Part shown: piece by piece, positions 11,404 through 20,548 of the stretch
Layout of the letters: each line of letters starts with the position of its first letter
How positions within the stretch are numbered: position 1 is the first letter of the stretch
Assembly (NCBI GenBank): GCA_019649035.1
Contig: BMAT01002019.1
Span: 605,787-626,729 of the forward strand
Direction: 5' to 3'
Length of the DNA: 20,943 nucleotides
From: Elysia marginata
Lineage: Eukaryota > Mollusca > Gastropoda > Plakobranchidae
Translations under genes and position numbers: made by a program
Notes under the pieces: generated by a model
The model's database searches: none
Told to the model about the DNA's origin: nothing
What the model saw: only the letters and a program-made list of their open reading frames with translations

Positions 11404-11790
11404 ACCGAAGCTGTACCAAACTCCAGTCTTGTGATCAAATTGTCTGGAAGTCTTGTCAAGCTGTCATAGTCACAGTCAACATGGAATTAAAGCAAGGTCA
11501 TGGAGTTGCAGAAACGCTCCTTGTTTATTGTTTTCTAAATGGCTGCGGTCATGGCAATGTCGCTGCATGTGACAAAGCTAGTGTTTACAAAGATGTTGAT
11601 AACAATGGCTCATGGTCATTATTGAGTATGATGTAAATGGTGTAGCAAAGGATATGTAGGTGACAGAGATAGATGGAGGAGTAACAGCCGGGTGTGATTT
11701 TAAACAGTGAATGATGTAACGGCTGCTATAAATACAAAGGTGAAGATTTATAACCATGAAAGCAGTTGCACTGCTAAGGTGTATCTTATT
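11404..11790 (+). pseudogene. Decayed EGF-like repeat sequence
   Basis: The plus strand reads, up to a stop at 11634, a segment including VNMELKQGHGV and GCGHGNVAACDKASVYKDVD followed by NNGSWS. After a frame change, from 11632, it reads CKWCSKGYVGDRDRW. Further on (about 11752) it reads NHESSCTAK. This order resembles tandem calcium-binding EGF domains: Gly-His-Gly, A-x-C, NxxGSxxC, then CxC..GYxGDGxxC, then NxEGSFTC. Several expected cysteines are replaced (Tyr in SVYKD) or lost after the frame change, and stops interrupt the region. This is best explained as an inactivated copy of part of an EGF-repeat gene. The similarity is by pattern, and I cannot name the parent gene. Confidence 0.35.
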
Positions 11791-12607
11791 CTCTGTCTAA
11801 GGTCAAAACAATCAATAACACTCAGAAAACAACAAAACTAATACCAAACAATTTAGAACTACTAGTCGTATTAGAACTGCATAAATGCAGAGTTTTTCTT
11901 ACACTGTGATCAGCCATAATGGTCTTGTTCACAGGCAATGTGAAACACAAAAATGATGGTGACTGAAGCTTGCACTAAGGCAGTGAAGGCAGCGCAACCG
12001 GGAGTGACTTGTTTTTCTTCACAGGGTTGATATCACAAGATCGGATCTTGAGATAGTCACTATAGTGATAGTTGAGCCATAAATTCATGACAAAATTCGT
12101 TGCTGAAGTTCATTCATTACAATACCTTTTATGATGACTTTACACTCCCCTACCTGATACCTACATCCCTTCTGGGAAGTTATTGAAGGGTTAAGCTAGT
12201 TGGGGAGAACCTGCAACATCATCTACATTTTCCTTTTGGCCCAAATGGCACCGGGGATGTTCCTAGCACAGTATAAATACATTCTAATCCCTGATATTAG
12301 TTTGGAAAGCACTGCAATAAGTACAGTGTGGTAATATATTATCAATATATAAATAAGTATATAATAAAAGAAATACATTCACACTGGGATTGAAATAATT
12401 TAAATATCGTATGTGTGAGGGGAGATCATTTCGTAAAATTGAAACACACAATCCAATTAATTAAATCTGATACTTCCTATCTACTGTATCTGTACTGATT
12501 TGCAAACACTGGAAAACATAAAACATTCTTTAACCTTACTTAATTATTTCTATCCTTAGCTTCTCTTATGATCTGCCGAGTAGGCCCCTGAATTTTGCGC
12601 TGCATGG
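11791..12607. other. No recognisable gene; short perfect palindromes
   Basis: No exon was recognised. Two adjacent inverted repeats lie at 12036-12050 (CAAGATC, one base, GATCTTG) and 12057-12068 (the 12-base palindrome tcactatagtga). If the NLK transcript extends past 12600, this would be 3' UTR, but no polyadenylation site could be fixed. Confidence 0.35.
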
Positions 12608-12623
12608 ACACACACACACACAC
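12608..12623. repeat. (AC)n microsatellite, about 8 units
   Basis: An uninterrupted AC run followed by gtacgcg. It marks the left edge of the GC-richer block that follows the NLK stop codon on the minus strand. Confidence 0.9.
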
Positions 12624-12659
12624 GTACGCGTATATTCAGTAATAAAATCAAAATATACA

Positions 12660-13186
12660 CAAGAGCTCAGCAAAAAAAGGTATAGACATGCTCCCCCCTC
12701 ACACTAGTGCTGCAAGTTGGAAGATCGCTTGCTGGTGTCATCAATGCTGCCAGGTCTGCTGTTGCTGCTGTTCTAAATGTTATTGTTGTTGTAGCTCTTT
12801 TTGTCCTATTTCTACTGCTGGTGTAGTTATTGCTGCCAATGTATGGTTGGTTCCATCTTCTAGGTGGATTCACTGTGTCTTCTGTTTTGTCCATACCTGT
12901 GTCAGTGGTCAGTGAGGCTGTGAGTGCCTCTTGTGCACCAACAGCTGGCCAGTTGCTTGTTGCCCCCGTAGATCAAGCCACACTCTTCCTCTGAGGTCGT
13001 CTGCGGACTCCAGTGACATTCTTGAAGTGAAGGCGTTTAAGTGGCTAGCAGGGCTTACTTGTAAGCCAGGGCGCAGCTGCTGTTTGTTCAATACAACTGT
13101 CGTTAGTCTGAAGTAACTCAAAGTTGTCCACACTGTTGTAGCTGTCATGTCAAAGTCTGCAGTCAAGCTTGGGTTTATGGTCATGG
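12660..13186 (-). other. Proximal 3' UTR of the NLK gene (inferred)
   Basis: This block directly follows the NLK stop codon (13187-13189) and is clearly GC-richer than the DNA beyond it. On the minus strand it includes a CAG/CAA-rich patch at about 12741-12790. Two open frames here (12909-13196 and 12667-12894, minus) are not continuations of NLK and resemble no family I know, so I treat them as UTR. A good donor consensus (CAG|GTATGG, GT at 12896-12895) lies 290 nt after the stop and could allow a 3' UTR intron. A short hairpin, GCTTAC TT GTAAGC, lies at about 13053-13066. The UTR end is not determined. Confidence 0.5.
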
Positions 13187-13241
13187 CTACGTCCACTGGT
13201 GAGGCGAGGGTGGTAGTTCAGCCCCAGACGCAACCCTGGCA
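13187..13241 (-). CDS. NLK: Nemo-like kinase, last coding exon (C-terminal tail and stop)
   Basis: This exon encodes the final 18 residues (the first shared with the previous exon) and the TAG at 13187-13189. The acceptor is TTGTTTCCTCAG, ending at 13242. Joined in phase 2 to the AG left by the upstream exon, it reads SARVASGAELPPSPHQWT. NLK/nemo proteins typically end with the pattern S..VA..SE(M/L)PPSPxxWE, so the match is specific. Two details differ from the usual form: Gly-Ala-Glu in place of the Pro-Ser-Glu position, and a final Thr instead of Glu. The exon is very short (55 nt) and 3971 nt from its upstream partner, so an automatic gene finder would easily miss it. Confidence 0.93.
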
Positions 13242-13296
13242 CTGAGGAAACAACAAAAATATTATTAATTATGGATTAAAACTTTCCCTCCCTTTC

Positions 13297-13315
13297 ATAT
13301 ATATATATATATATA
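13297..13315. repeat. (AT)n microsatellite
   Basis: About nine AT units, uninterrupted, 55 bases inside the NLK intron from the last coding exon. They lie upstream of its pyrimidine tract in transcript order. Confidence 0.9.
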
Positions 13316-13800
13316 CCATAGAAGAAAAGTTGACAGAATGTCTATACTACAGAGAATATCTTGCTGATAAGCATTGCCTCTTTTAGTAAAGATCCAAGGG
13401 GTTCCATGTGTGACGTCATAAAGGACAGGAAGGGACTGTTGGTAATTGAAACAGATTGTATGAAAGTGGGAATATAAAGTAAGATGATAGACAGAGTTGC
13501 TCTGGTAAAGGGCAAGAAAGAAAGAAATGAAGACCAAGACAGGCCCACAATGCTCACTGGTGGTAACAAAATTTTATGGATCTGTAAGACACACACAGGT
13601 TTATAAAAATTCTTATGACAAAAGGTCTGAATACAGGAAATGACACTAGAATAGACCTAACCTACATGCATGCCAAATTCTTCAAATGCCCTGAAACCTC
13701 ACTTATTCAAATACTAACCCTTTCCACTATAGCTACAAGTAATTGCATTAAACCTTTTAGTTTCCTTCAATACACAACAAACAATATCAGAGTGGACTAA

Positions 13801-14019
13801 CATCACCTACACAAACAAAAAGGAGACAACTCAGAGTTGTCCCCCATAAGGTGGTGGAAGAGAATGCCGCAGGCTGCGGCTAGGGACGCGCTCAACAGAC
13901 GACGCTTGAGAATGCGTCTGCCAAGATTTGCCTCCCTTTACAACACTGGAACAAGAGCAGACAGAAAAAGAAAAGAATATAGTCAACAAAACAGAGTTTT
14001 TAAGTTTGAAATTTCATAA
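13801..14019 (+). repeat. GC-rich, hairpin-bearing segment, probable transposable-element relic
   Basis: A GC-richer segment within AT-rich intron. The plus strand is open for 72 codons from 13801 to a stop at 14017-14019. It includes KGDNSELSPIRWWKRMPQ and RRRLRMRLPRFASLYNTGT, ending basic. I do not recognise a domain. Two perfect hairpins are present: GACAACTC/GAGTTGTC around a single A at 13825-13841, and GCCGCAG/CTGCGGC around one base at 13866-13880. The first resembles the gggaga[ct]aactc motif that I recall as common in molluscan repeats; that is from memory and unverified. A mobile-element fragment is the likelier explanation, and a chance open frame is possible. Confidence 0.4.
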
Positions 14020-14076
14020 CATTTCCTCTCCATGTAAATAAGTTTTTTGTTGTTTTTGTTTGGTCCTCACCCTTAT

Positions 14077-14169
14077 AAATTATTTATATTATTATTATCT
14101 ATATTATTGTAACTAATATAATAATTATTACTATTATTAGAGTTGTTGTTGCTGTTTTTCTTATTATTG

Positions 14170-14204
<35 letters not shown>

Positions 14205-14217
14205 ATCATTATTATCA
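14077..14217. repeat. (ATT/TTA)n-rich tract
   Basis: An imperfect ATT/TTA/TTG triplet region with a pure run of ten TTA units at 14173-14202. It is immediately followed by the ACT array. Confidence 0.9.
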
Positions 14218-14246
14218 AAGTAATACTACTGCTGTTGTTTCTGGTT

Positions 14247-14262
14247 GTTACTACCACTACCA

Positions 14263-14327
<65 letters not shown>
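14247..14327. repeat. (ACT)n microsatellite, 20 pure units
   Basis: Imperfect ACT/ACC triplets from about 14247, then 20 uninterrupted ACT units from 14268 to 14327. It lies in the large NLK intron. On the transcribed minus strand it reads AGT. Confidence 0.95.
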
Positions 14328-14328
<1 letters not shown>

Positions 14329-16985
14329 GCTTCTATTTATGTTTATTTCCTCATAGTTGTGTCTATTATGGTAATCATTGTTTTATGAAACATTATCTAC
14401 AAAATTCTTACATCACATATGTATCTCAATAAGTTCAAGCAGCATTTATGTATTTAATGCTTTTATTATGGTTATTACACAAAATTGTCTCTTTTTAATA
14501 AAAAAAAAAGTTACTTATATTTATAATGTATACGTCTGCAATAAGCCGATAACTAATTTGTTTCTATCCATTGTGTGAGTTAAATTGGATGACATTGGCG
14601 TTAGAGAAACACGATAGTGTTTAACTAAGTTATCGACATCAAACACTTTTAGTACTAATCCCAGTTTTAGAACAACAACAAAGACTGTAATCCATTTTAA
14701 AAAAATGAGAAAAAATGTATCATATGCCAAATGCAATAAAAAAAATTTTAATGTGTGGTCCAATGTGATTTTAGTAGAGTTGTTGTTCAGGATGTTTTTC
14801 TGATCTGCTTGATCAAGACCATTCATTTATATCACAAAACGTGCTCACCAAATCAAAAAACCCTATCAGGTAATGAAAAATTTATATTGGCATATTGTTT
14901 ACATGTTGTGTATATTGTGGCATATTTTATATTTAACTTGTACATTTTAATATTCTTAGTGCTTTCAATGTCGGTTTTTATATTTAAAAAGTACTTTATG
15001 CCTAAGAACAGTTTTTTAATAACTGTCTTTTTTTCTGGGGTCTTTTTAGATATATATTAAAAAGAAAAGTATTTTCCTAGACACAATATAAAGGAATAAT
15101 AATAATTATAAGTTCATTTTATGGCACCTTTAATTAGCTTGTGAATTTGAGTTTTGAAGATATCAGACTGGAAGTTTTAATTCAATAAAAAAATGCACAA
15201 AACGCAGTTAGCAATCAAATGATGGGTTATGCAGCCTACAGCCATTTTGTTTTCCTTAGTTTTTGCTATTGATGTTATTAATTTAACAAAGATGAAGACA
15301 CCACAGAAAACTGATAAATAAACGCACATGAATGTGTGGAGGGAAGCAAACTGTAGTGAAGAATCTCTTTTTAAAAAAGCTTAGAAAGAAAGGAACATAA
15401 CAAGTGAAAGACTGATGAGAGGTTTGTGATGGAATAAAGCACAAAGATAGGCAAAAGGGTGTCATGTTGCTGCCGCGGAGGTGCATTTACTGTGATTATC
15501 AATATCAAGACAAAGTGTGGCCACACAGGGGCAAGGAGCCTCACATTTAGAAGACAGCAACACACATTTTACTCAACATCGCGAATGAGCTAGAAGAAGG
15601 GTGAAGAAGTGAACACTCGGAGCAAAATGTGAAAGAGGCAAATCTTTGACAAACACACTCTACAAAAAATCAAGGGCCAGTCACACTTGGTAATAGGTAT
15701 GCAGTGCAAATATGAATGCTGAGTTTATACAGTTTCCTCGAGGCTTATGTTCAACCAACTCTACTGCAAGAGGCAGAAAATCTGTAGCATGAGAATTAGA
15801 TATCTATTCTAGTGATGTCACTCGGGATGCCATCAATTAAATCACCCCTCTAAATTTTGCACTATGTTTATAAAGCATTGTAACCAGTCCATATAGCCAA
15901 TATAAATATCATGACTTCTTTGAAGAACTAGATTCTGATCAAAGTTGAAACTCATTCTTGCATGCACGCTTTGATTCTCTTTTGTACCATTTTTATTCTT
16001 TTTCATTATAATTATCATTGTAACAAAAAAAGAACATGCAAATGACATTGTACATGTATAGTGTGTTTTAACTGAAGCATCTGACTTATATGAACTGTAC
16101 TTAACATATTGCTCAGTCTCAAACATGAATTTACTTTTTTCTAAATCCACTTTATCATTAACTTCTATTATTACAAGTTTTAGACAGATAATATTGAAGA
16201 AAATACAAACTTCAAAAGCACAAAGCGCCCATGCATATTCAAGAACCTGAACTTTTATGAGTAATTTAGATGTTATGCAACATACTTAGTATCAAGTCCA
16301 CAAGAAATGGCTACAGTAACAAGAAACTGTTAAATAACAACGTAGAACTTAGAAAAGGGATTTTTTTAAAAACTGAAGTACTGTTATGTGGTGAAGAAAT
16401 CTTAGCAAAGAACCAATTTTTAAGCACGATTAAAGTCTTATATCAATAATTGTAATTTCATGTAACCAAGTATGATAACATAAAAACATTAAGTCCTTAA
16501 ATATTAAGAATATTTTCAAGATAGAAGCTAGGAAAAGTTAGTTAGAAAAGGATAAATTTGTAACTAACATCAGGGAAGTTTGTGGAATACATAAAACTGT
16601 GTTATGAAAATTTCTCCTGGTTTATTCATAGTAAAGGCTTAGTGATGCTTTGGATGTGGGGTATCAAGGGGAGAAGAAGTTAAAAGCCAAGGAATAATAA
16701 AATAATTTCTAAAACCGATTACTTAATATCAGCATCTTTTATGAGTGCAGATATGTCTTTAAACAATGCCATTAAAATGATTAAGCTGTGCCATGAAAAT
16801 ACAGTGCAGATGTAAGATCTGAGACCTATTGACAGTAATACAACTGATATTTTTCAAAATCATTAAGATTGGTAAACATTGTCACATTCTCAGAAACTCA
16901 TAGGAAATGAGAGGGCATTGTCTCATAGATAACCCCATCTGGAATTGTAGAAAAATCTATAACAAAAAAAAAAAAGATAATTTTT

Positions 16986-17136
16986 TTATGGGTTCCAAAA
17001 CCAACAATCTCCATCATCCAAACCATTTGGTCCAGTCAGTTTTCGAATAGCAATTAGATCATTTTGTAAGGATCTGATGATGTTTCCACAACGTCCAGTG
17101 TTCACATAAATCGGGTCAGCATTTATTGTACAAAAA
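16986..17136 (-). pseudogene. Orphan coding-like frame inside an NLK intron
   Basis: The minus strand from about 17130 reads ADPIYVNTGRCGNIIRSLQN and continues DLIAIRKLTGPNGLDDGDCW then FWNP, with TAA at 16986-16988. Its Cys, Trp, Gly, Pro and Asp content is unlike the chance frames in this AT-rich intron. No AG acceptor lies between the upstream in-frame stop and the start of this frame, so it is unlikely to be an NLK exon. I do not recognise the family. It may be a relic of a mobile element or processed gene, or a coincidence. Confidence 0.3.
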
Positions 17137-17212
17137 TATTTTTATTTTTATTTTAAAAAGTAAGACCTTGAAATCATCTTGAGGAGATGTCAGTCTATAG
17201 AAGGTGTCTTAC

Positions 17213-17312
17213 CTCTGGATTTTGGCAAGTGCTGCTGCATGAGGGTTCAGACACAGAGGTAGTTTGTTGACACTGCGCTGCTGGTGGTCGTGGATAAACT
17301 TGTACAATTTGT
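17213..17312 (-). CDS. NLK: Nemo-like kinase, penultimate coding exon
   Basis: This 100-nt exon enters in phase 1 (completing Asp with the G of the previous exon) and leaves in phase 2. Its acceptor is TTTTTTCAAATTCACAG, ending at 17313, and its donor is AG|GTAAGA (17212-17211). It reads DKLYKFIHDHQQRSVNK, then LPLCLNPHAAALAKIQ. In vertebrate NLK the corresponding stretch contains IIHQFILEQQ and a VPLCINPQSAAF motif. Here the LCLNP core and the helix before it are conserved while the end is diverged. This region follows the kinase fold. In NLK proteins the C-terminal extension takes part in partner binding; that is family knowledge, not visible in the sequence. Confidence 0.95.
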
Positions 17313-18579
17313 CTGTGAATTTGAAAAAAGGTTCAGAAAAACACTCAACATATGCACTGATTTTTTACAAAGACATGGTAATGAAAAGTAAGATATTAAT
17401 TCAGTTTTTCTTTTGTTTGTCTGTAAAGAAAAAAGAAAGCCCAAAGGTTTTAAAAAAAGACCAGAATCAAAACGTTATGATTTCCAACCAACATGTAATA
17501 TACTACATTTAACATGTTTTAATGGTCAGATTTAAATTTAAATAATACATCTAGTACGCATCTTGTGCCATTCTAAATGTGCAGACAAAAAATATCAATG
17601 CCCTTAGCTGTCAGTCTATAGCAGTTTTTTGTTCCTTTTAACAAGAACATAATTGCGTTCTTTTTTAATGAGATGTGCTAACTTATTCAAATTCTATGCA
17701 TATTTGAGCTTATGTCTTTGGAGGAAAAATGAAAATGCTAATTGAGGAATGCATTATGAAGTAAAAAATGTTTGGGCCAATATTGCGTAAATTTCATTTA
17801 TTTTTTATCAGTCAACATTAGCATTGTGGATGAAAAAAAAAGTTTAAAAGTGCCCAAATGTTTGTCATCATGCTGAGAAAAAATCTTCTTTTTGTAAGAG
17901 GACTAGTCGATAGCATACTTTGTTTAACGCAATATTTTGCTGCTGTCTTCTTTATTACTTAAGCATCATTTAATGAACCTATAATTATAAAACATTTATT
18001 TTGTCTACAAAAAATTAGGGCATTCAATTTTTCAGTAACCAAAAGTTTCTAAGACCAGAACAGAAGGATTTAATTGACATGAATTTACAAAGTTATTCTT
18101 TAGTTCATATTACCGTGTACAAGAAAATTTTTAATTTGACTAATACATAGCAGGAATGGGTACTATTTCTGGAAAAAAAATCCTGAGGTCACAATGGCAG
18201 TGACGGACAGCACATAACATGACTATATAACATGTTACTCCAGCTAATTATCATTTCCAAATTTAATGCAATCCACAGGCAACCAGTAAACAAATGGTGA
18301 AGACCTGTCTGGTAATCAAAGGCAATAATATAATTTACTGTAACTTCTGTACTAATAGACCTAAGGAGGAAAAAATCTGACTCAGAATCATTGAGTTCAA
18401 AAATTTCATCAGGATTCCTTTTTCATCAAAATGAAAAAAAAGCCGTGCATTCAGGATAAATCCCGAGAATGCCCATCCCTGTCAATGGACTGCTTTTTCA
18501 ATCAACAAACAAAATAAAAACTTTAAAAACAATTTATCTTCCCACCACTCTGATAATCAGCAACCGCCACCAGTTTTAC
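17313..18579 (-). other. NLK intron, 1267 nt
   Basis: Bounded by AAAG|GTAAAA on the upstream side and TTCACAG on the downstream side. It is AT-rich, with no microsatellite, repeat or coding-like island that I could recognise. Confidence 0.9.
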
Positions 18580-18778
18580 CTTTCACTCGGGACACGTTGG
18601 TGAGGGACTTCTCAAAGTTGTAGTCGAAGGGCACAGGGCATTCTGGTTCTAGGTCAGGGCAGAAGTTCCTGCCCTGTGTGCCAGGAGTGCAGCATGAGCA
18701 CATGCAGGAGTGGAAGCGAAGCCGGCCTTCATCCAGGTAGGGGTGAGTTAGGGCATCAGCGGCAGTGATACGTTTGTT
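18580..18778 (-). CDS. NLK: Nemo-like kinase, exon for the end of the kinase domain and the cysteine cluster
   Basis: This 199-nt exon begins in phase 0 and ends in phase 1. It reads NKRITAADALTHPYLDEG, RLRFHSCMCSCC, a variable stretch, then FDYNFEKSLTNVSRVK. The first part is the last subdomain of a CMGC-type serine/threonine kinase, with the conserved Arg of KRI and the HPYL motif. HPYLDEGRLR followed by H-x-C-M-C-x-C-C is diagnostic of NLK/nemo. The later FD..FE segment is also conserved in the family. The acceptor (CATCTCAACCAG) has a weak pyrimidine tract and the donor is GTAAAA, so both sites look suboptimal and could permit alternative splicing. NLK is a MAPK-like, proline-directed kinase acting on TCF/LEF and other transcription factors in Wnt-linked signalling. 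Confidence 0.97.
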
Positions 18779-19067
18779 CTGGTTGAGATGTACATGGAGT
18801 TGATTAGTTGACACAAGAACAATATTTTTTTCGCAGACCTAATATCTGCAGCGGATTTTTTTAGCATAATAATTAGTACATTCGCAACACTACTATTACT
18901 AATGCAGCTGCTGTTACTGCTGATACTAGATGGACTACTGCTACTACTGCAATGAATATTACTACTACTGCTTCTACTACTGCTACTACTAGGCCAATGA
19001 CTACTAATACCATCACCACAACCATTGCCTTCAACACAACTGCTGTTACTCCTGCTACAGCTACTAG

Positions 19068-19133
<66 letters not shown>

Positions 19134-19370
19134 AACAACTACTACTACTACTGGTACTACCATTAAAATTACAACAATCACCTCTGCAACTATAACTTAC
19201 CATTACATGTACTGCTAATTCTGCTGATACAAATTTGAAGCCCTTCAACTTCTATTGCTTATTCAGTATCAATACTGTTTTCTACCTTTACTAAAAAGAT
19301 ATCAATGATCTTAACAATACTACAGCTTTAAAAAATACATTGAAAACCTACAACTTTCTCAGCAACTTAC
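18779..19370 (-). other. NLK intron, 592 nt, largely ACT-triplet repeat
   Basis: Donor CCT|GTAAGT (19370-19369) and acceptor CAACCAG (ending 18779). A possible branch site CTAAT lies about 25 bases before the acceptor. Nearly half of the intron is ACT-type triplet sequence. Confidence 0.92.
18888..19163. repeat. ACT/TAC triplet-rich region with 22 pure TAC units
   Basis: A degenerate ACT/GCT/ATT triplet region from about 18888 leads into 22 uninterrupted TAC units at 19068-19133, then a few interrupted units. Long low-complexity open frames (poly-Ser, poly-Val, poly-Thr) across this region are artefacts of the repeat. Confidence 0.95.
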
Positions 19371-19559
19371 AGGATTGAGTACAAGCATTCTACAAAGCAG
19401 ATGCACTGCTTCATGAGTAGCCTGGTCAGACAGAGCGTAAAACTGGTTCAGAGCGGCAGGCTTGTGGGGTCGTGACCTGATGTAGTCGCGAGCGCCCTGG
19501 CACGCTGTCGGCATATCCTCATAGCTTGGGGTGCCCAAAACCTCAGTGATTCTGTCCAG
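19371..19559 (-). CDS. NLK: Nemo-like kinase, exon for kinase subdomains X-XI
   Basis: This exon encodes 63 whole codons in phase 0 on both sides. The acceptor TTCTTCTCCTCAACCCCCAG ends at 19560 and the donor is CCT|GTAAGT. It starts LDRITEVLGTPSYEDM, passes through CQGARDYIRSRPHKPAAL and ends ATHEAVHLLCRMLVLNP. The LGTP motif after LD.I is shared by MAPK-type kinases. The phrase QATHEAVHLLCRMLV is characteristic of NLK/nemo and not of ERK, p38 or JNK. The next codons in the following exon continue NKRIT, as in the family. The preceding exon, which should carry the APE motif and the IWSVGCIFAELL region, is not in this window, so at least two thirds of the protein lies beyond 20943. Confidence 0.97.
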
Positions 19560-19815
19560 CTGGGGGTTGAGGAGAAGAAAAAAGGCAAACCGTTAAAGGA
19601 ATATACAGAGTCAATTGATTGGCCGAATATTTGATGGTTTCAGATTTTGATTTAACTAGTGATTTCTGGCGATGATCAATGCATCAAAGGATTCCTTGAA
19701 CTCAGCTTGATAGATATATCGACTCATTGAGAAATTAAGAAAAAATATATTGACAATGTATCAGCTTTTAGTAGTCCGCTGTATGCAATATTGGCCTCTT
19801 AACTGTCCTATCCTT

Positions 19816-19849
19816 CCCCCCCCCTCCCCCCTCAAAAAAAAAAAAAAAA
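19816..19849. repeat. C-tract followed by 16-A run
   Basis: Nine C, a T and six C, then TC and sixteen A. On the transcribed minus strand this is a T run followed by G tracts. Length is prone to assembly error. Confidence 0.9.
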
Positions 19850-20132
19850 GTTAAATTTCAAAGGGCATGGGAAGTCAGAAATTGTAAAGTACGAGTGTCT
19901 TACAGAAATTAACGCAGTTACTGCCCCTTTTCCACATCCAACCTTCAGTAATTAATTAGAAAAACAGCAGAGTCACGAAAATGGATATAATAACGACACA
20001 AATTTGTTGATGATGCAAATCGCGATGGTGGTTATAGAAATGGCAACGGTTGTAAATTGAAATAGGCACCTTATCCTTGGCACTACCGACGATGGCTATT
20101 ATTATCATTGTGATGGTGACGTTAATGAGGGC

Positions 20133-20176
<44 letters not shown>
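20133..20176. repeat. (GAT)n microsatellite, about 14 units
   Basis: Uninterrupted GAT units preceded by imperfect GATGGTGAC-type sequence. The poly-Met, poly-Ile and poly-His frames seen here are artefacts of the repeat. Confidence 0.95.
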
Positions 20177-20437
20177 GCTGTGATAACAAATGTCTGAAGG
20201 GCAGTAGACAAATGCAAAGAGAACGACAAAAGAAACTGATGACACTTCAAAATGGCTGAATGAGGGCACAGCTGATATTTAGTCATCAAATGTGCACACA
20301 AAGAAGGATACACGCATACACCCCCAAATTACGCTAGCGCACTGTCACCTTTTCCCTCCAGGACGCTTTATCAAAGCAAAAAGAAAATAACTGAGAGAAA
20401 TCATGCTTTCAAGATTTCACAGGAGGATCGTCCCCAC

Positions 20438-20444
<7 letters not shown>

Positions 20445-20479
<35 letters not shown>

Positions 20480-20493
20480 CTCTCTCTCTCTCT

Positions 20494-20545
<52 letters not shown>
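20445..20545. repeat. (CT)n microsatellite with two TTTT interruptions
   Basis: About 100 bases of CT repeat, broken by TTTT at 20476-20479 and 20495-20498, which are 19 bases apart. On the transcribed minus strand it reads (AG)n. Confidence 0.95.

Positions 20546-20548
<3 letters not shown>

Larger units (their letters stand above)
13242..17212 (-). other. NLK intron, 3971 nt
   Basis: Bounded by GTAAGA on the upstream side (17212-17211) and TTTCCTCAG on the downstream side (ending 13242). It holds an AT run (13297-13315), a full cAMP-response-element palindrome TGACGTCA at 13411-13418, a GC-rich repeat-like segment (13801-14019), ATT and ACT triplet arrays (about 14075-14327) and a coding-like frame (16986-17136). 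The remaining stretch, about 14330-16980, is AT-rich with chance open frames and no recognised gene on either strand. Confidence 0.9.

Noticed and set aside
12667..13196. Minus-strand frames of 75 and 95 codons after the NLK stop
   Set aside because: They are not in frame with NLK and resemble no family; 3' UTR is simpler. The overlapping plus-strand frames were rejected for the same reason.
14235..14432. Poly-Thr plus-strand open frame
   Set aside because: Artefact of the (ACT)n microsatellite.
18748..19248. Long poly-Ser, poly-Val and poly-Thr open frames on both strands
   Set aside because: They are translations of the ACT triplet array and cover an intron between two verified NLK exons.
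19956..20313. Poly-Ile, poly-Met and poly-His frames
   Set aside because: Artefacts of the (GAT)n microsatellite.
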